A stretch of 64,000 nucleotides of DNA from Trichodelitschia bisporula (taxonomy: Eukaryota; Ascomycota; Dothideomycetes; Phaeotrichales; Phaeotrichaceae), in the NCBI GenBank assembly GCA_010356995.1, contig ML996690.1, forward strand, positions 1,148,217 through 1,212,216, given 5' to 3'. The first letter of the stretch is position 1. Each line of letters begins with the position of its first letter. Positions 56,425 to 64,000 of the stretch are shown here, piece by piece. Below the pieces are notes generated by a model. It was not told where the DNA came from. It did not search any database and saw nothing but the letters and a program-made list of their open reading frames with translations. The translations under genes were made by a program, and so were the position numbers.

Positions 56425-58367
56425 ATGGAGGACGACCAAAAGCAGCGGCAGTTGTCCCAGGACCAGTACTTTGACACGGCCATCCGCGCGGTGCGCCAGA
56501 AGAAGCCGTTGCCGGAAATCGATTTCACGCTGCACACGATGGAGGATGGCACCAACGTGAGCACGCTGGACCGCGTCTGCAAGGGTAGGCTTTCAGCTTC
56601 AGCGTGATTGTACGGCCACTAACAGTCGCAGACGTGCAGGCACCTGCCTTCCACCCGCCGACGGACGAGCAATTTTGGAATGCGGACCGGTCGAAGCCGA
56701 ATTTGCAGTTCCTCAAGCAGCACTTCTACCGCGAGGGCCGCCTCACGCACGAGCAAGCGCTCTGGATCATCCGCGAAGGTACCAAGGTACTGCGCTCCGA
56801 GCCAAACCTGCTGGAGATGGACGCACCTATCACGGTGTGCGGTGACGTACACGGGCAGTACTATGATCTTATGAAGCTGTTCGAGGTTGGCGGTGACCCA
56901 GCTGAGACGCGCTACCTGTTCCTCGGGGATTATGTCGACCGCGGGTACTTTAGCATTGAGGTGAGTTTGCTCACTTACTTCAGCTAAGTCGAATCAAGCT
57001 GACTTCTTAGTGCGTGCTGTACCTCTGGGCTCTCAAGATCTGGTATCCGAACACACTGTGGTTGCTGCGCGGTAACCACGAGTGTCGCCACCTCACGGAT
57101 TACTTTACGTTCAAGCTCGAATGCAAGCACAAGTATTCGGAGGAGATCTACGAGGCGTGCATGGACTCGTTCTGCGCACTTCCTCTGGCTGCGGTCATGA
57201 ACAAGCAGTTTCTCTGCATCCACGGTGGTCTGAGCCCGGAGCTTCACACGCTGGAGGACCTCAAGAGCGTAAGTGCTGATTCAAAAGCCACCGAGCACTA
57301 CCAACCCTTCAGATTGACCGTTTCCGCGAGCCGCCGACGCATGGTCTGATGTGCGATATCTTGTGGGCCGATCCGCTCGAGGAGTTCGGTCAGGAGAAGA
57401 CGCAGGAGTTCTTTGTGCACAATCACGTGCGCGGCTGCTCGTACTTTTTCTCATATCCGGCGGCATGTGCCTTCCTGGAGAAGAACAACTTGCTGTCCAT
57501 CATTCGTGCCCACGAGGCGCAGGATGCCGGCTACAGGATGTACCGCAAGACGCGTACGACGGGCTTCCCCAGCGTCATGACCATCTTCAGCGCACCCAAC
57601 TACCTCGATGTGTACAACAACAAGGCGGCGGTCCTGAAATACGAGAATAATGTCATGAACATTCGGCAATTCAGTAGGTCACCCTTTTTATTACTGGAAC
57701 TGCGCTAACAGACAGATTGTACGCCTCATCCGTACTGGCTGCCCAACTTCATGGATGTTTTCACCTGGTCGCTGCCATTTGTCGGCGAGAAGATTACGGA
57801 CATGCTTATCGCCATCCTCAACACGTGCTCCAAGGAAGAGCTTGAAGATGATACCCCATCGTCGCTCATTTCCGGCCCTGCGTCGCCGCCGATCACTGGG
57901 CCGCTCGATCCCGAGAGCACAGAGTTCAAGCGGCGCGCTATCAAGAACAAGATCCTGGCCATTGGGCGCCTGTCGCGTGTCTTCCAGGTGCTGCGTGAGG
58001 AGTCTGAGCGTGTCACGGAGCTCAAGACGGCGTCGGGGGGACGTCTCCCTGCTGGAACTCTCATGCTGGGCGCCGAGGGCATCAAGCAAGCGATTCACAG
58101 CTTCGAAGATGCGCGCAAGGTGGATATACAGAATGAACGGCTGCCGCCGTCCCATGACGAGGTGCGTCGCTCGCATGATCTCTCCCGCTCTGAGGCGCTG
58201 GATCGCGCGAGTCGTGAAGCGGATAATGATCCTGAGGTACAGCGGATTGCGCGTCGCATCAGCTTGTGAGTAGTTTCCGCATTCATATTGATGATCTCGG
58301 TGCTAATAAATTCAGGTCTCAGGGCTCGAGCAGCCGCAGCCCTCGGCGGGCACCCGGGGGGGTGTAG
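56425..58367 (+). CDS. cnaA: Calcineurin catalytic subunit A (protein phosphatase 2B)
   Basis: Six exons (56425-56584, 56632-56960, 57011-57268, 57313-57673, 57716-58265 and 58316-58367) give 569 residues. Metallophosphatase motifs are in order: GDVHGQ, GDYVDRG and GNHEC. The substrate-cleft [11 protein letters not shown] follows. After the phosphatase domain come the calcineurin B-binding helix region, the calmodulin-binding segment ([20 protein letters not shown]) and the autoinhibitory [11 protein letters not shown]. The tail is Ser/Arg-rich. With Ca2+/calmodulin and the regulatory subunit, calcineurin dephosphorylates Crz1-type factors and controls stress response and growth in fungi. All introns are short and in phase. 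Identity is firm. Confidence 0.98.
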
Positions 58368-58709
58368 GGTTGAGGTCTAGTAGGTCCAACGCCAACACGA
58401 GGCAAAAGTGAGCACGATACGGGGCGAGCGACGGACGGCGCGACGAGATGAGGGGCGGTTGGGCCATGTTTTCTGCTTCTTTCGGTAGTTAGCCAGTCCG
58501 GACAATTGATACCAGCGATAGGGTTGAATGATAAGTGGTTTTCTGCGTTGGAGCGGCGTGCCTTGTGACGTGTTTGTGCCCCTCGTGCCGCGCGTAGCTT
58601 GAGGTTGATGTCAAGGTGGCCCGTGCGCCTGACCTCATCTACGTCTCCGGGCAGCAAGAAAAAGGCCTTCCGCGAAATAACGACTCCACATCGCCATTTC
58701 ACTCTCCTT
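58368..58709. other. Spacer between calcineurin and the Mmc1-like gene
   Basis: 342 bp holding the calcineurin 3' UTR and a compact promoter for the next gene, in tandem. Nothing else was recognised. Confidence 0.45.
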
Positions 58710-60773
58710 ATGCCGCTCCGCGTGAACCAGGCGCTTTACATCGCGCCCCGCGCACCGGCTTGCTCGGCATGTCGTGCTCAACGGGCAATTGCGCGACGGA
58801 GACCGGCGACGTCACCGGCCGACTGCACGATGAAGCTCACAGCGGGGTTTTCACGATCAATACGCACGGTCACGACTTCAGCCTCCAGTACAGCTAGACT
58901 TGCGACTCGCGATACGCCTCTCCGCTCCGCTCTCTCACGACGAACACCAACTGTCGCACCTCGCCACCCCACGTCGAGAACATACACGACCCCAACCCCA
59001 ACAAGTACAATCGGCCACCCGAGCACCAGCATACCCGCCCACCTCGAGCCCCTCTACACCGCCCTCGAACACCTCTCCCAAGCCGCAGCATCGTACACCC
59101 CGCTCCCAGCACTAGGTCTCGCGTTGCGCGCCCTCGAGACCGCGACACCGACGACGCGCATCGCGCTGCTGGGCTTCGGGCCTGGGGGAAGGGAAGCGGC
59201 GGCACAGGTCGCGCGACTACTTACTGCAGATCCGCTCAGTGAAGAAGGAGACTGGGAAGACTGGGTCGAGGATGCGGGGAGGGGGGGTAGGGCGGTGGTC
59301 ATACGGTGAGTCGGGCAGATTTGGTGTGTGGGTGTGGGCTAATGGGGTAGATATGGCAAGCCGGATCGGCCTGAGACGCCGAATCCGATATTAAGGACGA
59401 TGACCGTGCCGAGCCGCGCGCTGCAGAAAGGGAGGATTGAGTTACTCCTTGCGGAATTGCCACTCGCTGCGCGACCCGTGGAGGATCCGGCGGAGGCAAT
59501 TCTCACGCCGACGCTCATGTCCCCGAGAGGTGGGCGCGAGACGGTTGTTTTTCCCGTGCACAAGGCGGCGCTGGTAGGCCGTGGGCCCGGTGGGCTGGTC
59601 ACGTACGGGCGGTACACGGCAGCAGCGGGTACATCACTTCCAGCGGACCGGGTGAAGGTGCTCGTCGACCTCCCAGCAGCCTCCCCGTCCGAAGGCGAGG
59701 CTACCGCAATCGACATCATGCAGGCAGCTAAGGGCCTCGACGCAATCCGCGCCTCCGTAGCCCGCGCCCCGGACTTCGAGCGCGCGTGGGCGGCGTCGCA
59801 TATCGCTTCCGTGGCGGAGTGGCTCGAAGCCGGCACCGAGCCTTTAGAAGGCGGTCTCGCGCCCGCACACCGTGCGCTCGTCATCAGCGTGCTTACTTCT
59901 ACCGCCGCTTCGATAGCCCTAGACGCCACGCGCGCCGCGGCCAGTACTACCGCGCACTCCATTCCACAGTCTAAGCGCACCCATTTGCTTGCGGAACTCG
60001 AAACGTGGGCCGAAAAAGCGCACTCCGAGGTCCGTGATCTGGAAGGCGTTTTCAGAGGCCGCCTATGGGGGCGTGTAAAATGGTGGAAACTTTTTTGGCG
60101 TGCGGATGATGTTGGGGATACGGCGGGTGCTTTGGTAGGGAATGCGTTCCTGGCGGATGCGGAGCGGGGGGCTGTTTTTCTGGCGGGACGGGTGCGGGAG
60201 GCGGGATTGGTTAGGGGGGGGGAGTGGGAGGTTGAGGGGCCTCGTATGCCGAAGGCGCCGGAGGGGAAGACGGTGCCCGTGCCGCGGATTGCGGATTTGG
60301 TGAGGGTGGATTATGAGGGGATTGTGGAGGGGGTTGGGGGGGTGAGGATCGGGCCGTGGCCGGCGCATATTGCCCTCGCCAGGGAGGCGCTGCTCCGCAC
60401 CAGCGTGCCGGTGTTACAGGCAATGGCGCAGCGGATGCTGCTTCAGTGCCTTACGACTATTGGGGGGGCGGCGGGTTTGAGTGCCGCCGGGTATGTGGCT
60501 GGCTTCACGGGGTTTGAGGTTGGGGCTGTGGGGGCGCTTGGGGTTGTTATTGCGCTTAGGCGGTTGCAGAGGGGGTGGGAGGGGGTAAGGGCGGGATGGG
60601 AGGGCGAGGTTAGGGAGGAGGGGCGGAGGGCGGTGAGGGGGGTTGAGGGGGTTGTTAGGGGGGTTGTTATGCGTCCTGATCCCAGGTTGGTGGAGGGTGT
60701 GGAGGAGAGGAGGGTTGCGAGGGAGGCGCTGAGGGGGGTTGAAGACGCGTTGGGGCAATTTCGGGAGGACTAG
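58710..60773 (+). CDS. Fungal mitochondrial membrane protein, Mmc1-like
   Basis: Two exons (58710-59305 and 59351-60773) give 672 residues; the 45-bp intron is GT..AG. The first 100 or so residues are rich in Arg, Ser, Thr and Ala with almost no acidic residues, which fits a mitochondrial presequence. A second ATG at 58830 would also start one (MKLTAGFSRSIRTVTTSASS). Conserved-looking blocks are RIALLGFGPGGREAAAQVAR, VIRYGKPDRPETPNPILRTM at the junction, and AMAQRMLLQCLTTIG. Two hydrophobic segments near residue 570-605 (AAGLSAAGYVAGFTGFEVGA, then VGALGVVIAL) are followed by a basic helical tail. The layout resembles the fungal family annotated as Mmc proteins, thought to be dynamin-related mitochondrial inner-membrane proteins. 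The family name is recalled, not verified. Confidence 0.72.
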
Positions 60774-60834
60774 ACGGCAGGGGCTACTAGATACACACAC
60801 TCTAGATGCATGGGGCAGATGTACTTGTACATAT

Positions 60835-61753
60835 CTACGCTGCATACCCCCCTTCCGCTCCCACGCCCAGCGGGGCAAGTATCTTCTCCTGCACAACGCG
60901 GTTCGCAACCCCGCCGCCTTGTTCCAGGGCCAGCGCGCCGATGATGGCGTAGATGGTTTGCGTGACGACGACTTCTTGGCCTGAGCCGCGGAGATTCTCA
61001 GCCTAGGTTGCGCCAGCATTGTCAGCATGACACATATACACACACACGCTTATCACAAGGGAATGGGAATGGAACCCACCTTCTTCGGCCGCCACCGCAT
61101 CACACCCGTCACGCCATACGTATCCCCCAACTGCGCCAACCGCGTCTTATCTAGCACCCGCCGCTTCGCGCCCTGGGAAAGGTGTTCCAGCGGCGCGAGC
61201 GCGGGATGTGCGTAGGGCCGGCGGCCATGCGCGTCCGGTGCCCCCAACTCCACGCTCTCGGCTCCGGGTGCGAGGAGCGCGAGGCTCGTTTGCAGCTCTA
61301 CGATCCTTCGCCCTACACCCTCATTAGCCATGGTTCCGCCATCTCACCCCCCCCTCCCCCGGAGCCGGGGCACATACCGAGATAGCTCAAGCGATCATTA
61401 AACCCCCTCCTCCCCTGATCAAAGCTCTTATGCGTGACCGCCAGCCACTTCACCTCCTCGCTCAGGAGCCCCGCGCCGCCGGGACCCAGGAGGGAAGTGT
61501 ACATAGCGTCCAGCCGCGTGGGGTCGGTGTTTACGGCCCATTCGTTGTTTTTGGGCTTCGGGCGGACGCGGATGGGCATGCTCATGCGGGGGGGGGTTTG
61601 GGCCCAGCGGGGGAGGGGGGACGGGGTTGTGGTGCTGGGGGAGGAGGAGGATGGGACGATGGAGGAAGGGGGTGGGGTGCTGGTGTAGGCTCGTATGGCG
61701 GGGAGGCATTGTGGTAGCCGGCGCAGGGCGCGGAGGGGCGTGGGGGATGCCAT
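60835..61753 (-). CDS. Mitochondrial large ribosomal subunit protein mL57 (MrpL15-like, RNase III fold)
   Basis: Three exons (61753-61378, 61312-61080 and 61002-60835) give 258 residues; introns are 65 and 77 bp. The N-terminus is a likely mitochondrial presequence (MASPTPLRALRRLPQCLPAI). The RNase III-like domain starts with EEVKWLAVTHKSFDQGRRGF and continues NDRLSYLGRRIVELQTSLAL across the first junction. It ends with VVVTQTIYAIIGALALEQGG. Yeast MrpL15 has this fold but is a structural ribosomal protein. The acidic residues of active RNase III signature (LGD) are replaced, reading YLGRRI, which agrees with a non-catalytic role. Its stop is 61 bp from the stop of the convergent upstream gene. 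Confidence 0.87.
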
Positions 61754-61985
61754 GGTGGTGATGGGATGGGGAGGGTTGGTGGTGGTGATGCCGATGTGGT
61801 GTCGCGCGGCGAAACTTTTCGGAGGATCCGTGCGCAGGGCTGGGTCCACAATACGTACCCCTTGCGCGCAGCCGGGGGAAACACCACGACAAACATCTCG
61901 ACTTTCACCGCTAATTTGGATATCCGCAACGCACTCTATCGGTAGGTTCACGAGTATTCCAATTTCGTATGATTATTCTCTAAAT
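61754..61985. promoter_or_regulatory. Bidirectional promoter between the mL57 and RTT109 genes
   Basis: 232 bp separate the divergent start codons. An AT-rich stretch (TATTCTCTAAATATGG) abuts the RTT109 start. Confidence 0.6.
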
Positions 61986-63542
61986 ATGGCTGCAGCTATG
62001 CTACCCTCCTCCCCTCCTCCTGTGTCTCCTTCTCTAGCTGCGGCCCTAACACGCGAACTCCCCGCGGGCACACGCCTCCGCGCATATCACCTCTCGTCCC
62101 CACCGACGCGCTGCGATCCGCTGTTCTCCCCGCCACCGGGGCAGAGGGGCGAGAAAACATACCTCGAGTCGCATTTCCTCGGCGTCACGACCACTTCCTC
62201 CACCACCACCACCCCTCCCTCACCCACTTCCCCCCCAGCCACCTCCGAGACCTTCATCCTCGCCCTGGAAGTCCAAATCTACACCACCACCCACCTAACC
62301 ACAATCTTCATCTCCAAAGCCGACAGCACAGGCTACGCACCACCACACCCGCGCGGCGCGTCATCACCGCTGCGGGGCATAGCTCGCGCGTTCATCGCGC
62401 ATCTAGTCCGGCACAGGCGGCGGCCGCACGTACCCCTGGTCGTGAGCCTGTTCGCGCGGGCGAGTGAGCAGTACCTGTTTCCTGGGAGTGTACGCAATGC
62501 GGGGAAGCATGTTAGTGATGATCGGCAGTTGATACGGTGGTGGTGTCGGGTGCTTGACCCTTTGGTGGCTTCCCCCCCAACCACCACAACTCCCAACTTC
62601 GCGAACGGCAGCGCCTCCGCCGTGAATGGCTCTATCACCCCAGCAGTGACAGCCTACCTCCTAATCCCCGGCATCGACAGCATATCCCCGTTCCTCCCCC
62701 CCTCCAGCCGGGGCCGCTGGGTCGCCGGCCACCCCCTCCTCACCCTAAACGCCACACCCCCCGCCCCGCCCCGCTGCCTCATCCCGCACTTCCCCGACGA
62801 CCCCAAAGCGCGTTTTCTAGACGAGTTAGACGCGGAACTACGTGGCTCGGATAGGGGTGTAGGGGATAGCCCGAGTAAGAAGGGCAGTGGAGCGTGGAGG
62901 AGTGTGCGCTCCTTGGACCAGTTCTGGGATGCGATGGCGTGTCGGCAGGAGTGTGCTGCCGGGAGGGTGGTCGGGTTTTTGTGGGTTGTTTTTGGGGTTG
63001 AAGGGGAGGGGAGGGAGGGAATGTCTTCACCTGATGCTGCGGCTGCGCGCCGCGCGCCGCGCACGCCGAGGCGCGAGGTGAAAACGAAGAGGAAGAGGAA
63101 GGGTGTTTTGGCGGGCCCGATCACGCCGCGCACACCGCGGATTAAGATGAGTGATGAGGACGCGGTCGCGCGCCGGCCGGCGCGCTCGAAGTACTACTAC
63201 TGGCCTGAGACGGGACGGGGCGAGATTGTGCTTGTGGCGGAGAAGTATAGGAAGGCGACGGAACGGTTGCTCACTGGGGATTATGGGACGAGGGAGCAGG
63301 CGGTGATTGCGACGGGGCAGTGGGTGGGTGCGGTGGGGGGGTTGGTGAGGAGGGGGTGGGGGGTTGATGTCCTGGGGGCGGGGGAGGGGGTGAGAGAGGG
63401 GGGGGAGGGCGGGGAGATTGGTGGGGGGAAGGTGAATGTGCTGGGTGTGAGGAAGAGGGGGGGGACGATGGGCGAGGGGGAGCAGGGGGCGAGGGTTAAT
63501 GTGCTTGGGGCGGGGTTGGTTAGGAAGAAGGTTAAGACTTGA
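61986..63542 (+). CDS. RTT109: Histone H3-K56 acetyltransferase Rtt109
   Basis: Single-exon gene of 518 residues from the ATG at 61986; a second in-frame ATG is at 61998. Family segments are ELPAGTRLRAYHLSSPPTRC, ARASEQYLFPGSVRNAGKHV with SDDRQLIRWW, and AYLLIPGIDS. The FPDDPKARFLDEL motif has two Asp and a Lys at about 271, 272 and 274; in yeast the matching Asp-Asp-Pro-Lys holds key acidic residues and the autoacetylated Lys. A long loop between the halves is Thr/Pro-rich, and the C-terminal 150 residues are basic and Gly-rich. A conserved WPETGRGEIVLVAEKYRKAT block closes the domain. Rtt109 acetylates newly made H3 with Asf1 and Vps75 during S phase. The NAP/SET gene at 54304 is a candidate partner. 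Confidence 0.95.
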   Translation: MAAAMLPSSPPPVSPSLAAALTRELPAGTRLRAYHLSSPPTRCDPLFSPPPGQRGEKTYLESHFLGVTTTSSTTTTPPSPTSPPATSETFILALEVQIYTTTHLTTIFISKADSTGYAPPHPRGASSPLRGIARAFIAHLVRHRRRPHVPLVVSLFARASEQYLFPGSVRNAGKHVSDDRQLIRWWCRVLDPLVASPPTTTTPNFANGSASAVNGSITPAVTAYLLIPGIDSISPFLPPSSRGRWVAGHPLLTLNATPPAPPRCLIPHFPDDPKARFLDELDAELRGSDRGVGDSPSKKGSGAWRSVRSLDQFWDAMACRQECAAGRVVGFLWVVFGVEGEGREGMSSPDAAAARRAPRTPRREVKTKRKRKGVLAGPITPRTPRIKMSDEDAVARRPARSKYYYWPETGRGEIVLVAEKYRKATERLLTGDYGTREQAVIATGQWVGAVGGLVRRGWGVDVLGAGEGVREGGEGGEIGGGKVNVLGVRKRGGTMGEGEQGARVNVLGAGLVRKKVKT

Positions 63543-64000
63543 TGGCGTACCGCTCAGAGTATGGGTTTGAGCTGTGGACTGGAAAAACGGTTCAGAGCGC
63601 ATGGATATATGGCTTGTAATGGAAACACGGCAATGGGGTTTTTCGAAATGGGATCTGTGAGCGTTTGTGGATTGATAGGGTGTTCGGCACGGCGTTGGTC
63701 TTGCAGTCGGGGGTTTCTCATCATCTGGCCTGGTGTTTGTATGCTTGCAAGGGCAATAATTGCAATGGCAATCGGCTCTTCAATCGGTGTCTGTGAGCGT
63801 TTGGTGTAGTTTGACTTAGCGTCCTGTTCGTCCTGGTGTTGGTGTTGGATTTCGGGGAGTTGCGCGCTGGGCCTAGGCTACAAAAGGGAGGTTACCTAAC
63901 CTACCATCGCCTTTGCGTTCGGGGATTACGAGAAGGTTTTGCGGCTCCTAGTCTTCGAGTCCTGAGGTGAGATGTGCGGAGTCGCCGGTACTGTACACTG
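63543..64000. other. Downstream flank of RTT109
   Basis: Probably 3' UTR and intergenic. An 82-codon open frame at 63561-63809 has no recognisable content. Confidence 0.4.

Noticed and set aside
63561-63809. 82-codon open frame after RTT109
   Set aside because: No recognisable content; most likely 3' UTR.
1-64000. Virus-like elements, LTR elements, other autonomous transposons, CRISPR arrays and rRNA genes
   Set aside because: No reverse transcriptase, integrase, transposase, capsid-like frame, long terminal repeats, spaced direct-repeat array or rRNA segment was recognised on either strand.

Overview
The window looks like a chromosome segment from a filamentous ascomycete (Pezizomycotina). 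It is GC-rich. Genes are split by short introns (about 43-120 bp, mostly GT..AG, several with a CTAAC-type branch point). The gene set is typically fungal: Zn2Cys6 regulator, Urc4, Rtt109, Gid7, Gtr1, Ste23, GH114. The exact class or order cannot be read from the sequence. I rebuilt 23 protein genes exon by exon; for each one the joined exons keep a single reading frame from start to stop. There is also one intron-containing tRNA gene and a four-copy dispersed repeat.

Layout. 0-5.3 kb: an Hsp70-like ATPase, a small secreted Lys/Gly and Ala/Gly protein, repeats. 5.3-10.5 kb: tRNA-Glu(CUC), a Yar1-like ankyrin protein, a PQ-loop vacuolar transporter and Urc4. 12.4-18.3 kb: auxilin/Swa2 and a Zn2Cys6 transcription factor. 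19.1-26.6 kb: a secreted S10 carboxypeptidase, a DUF7025-type AAA ATPase, an 18-bp minisatellite, an acyl-CoA dehydrogenase. 27.2-29.4 kb: Gtr1 and a WW-domain protein, divergent from a 227-bp spacer. 31.4-36.6 kb: a 40-residue Cys-rich microprotein, an EthD protein and the Ste23/insulysin protease. 38.4-48.1 kb: a GH114 enzyme, an NCS1 permease, an APC permease and a secreted intradiol dioxygenase. 50.7-63.5 kb: Gid7, a NAP/SET histone chaperone, the calcineurin catalytic subunit, an Mmc1-like mitochondrial protein, mitoribosomal mL57 and Rtt109.

Most genes are housekeeping or signalling genes, and neighbours do not form one pathway. Partial themes are chromatin (NAP/SET chaperone and Rtt109, with Gtr1 as TORC1 signalling elsewhere), nutrient uptake (NCS1 and APC permeases, PQ-loop exporter, Urc4 uracil catabolism) and secreted enzymes (S10 peptidase, GH114, intradiol dioxygenase). 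No virus-like element, LTR element, CRISPR array, rRNA gene or secondary-metabolite cluster was seen. The least explained items are the Cys-rich microprotein, the dispersed repeat family, the two-block secreted protein, and the possible N-terminal extensions of Gid7 and Ste23.
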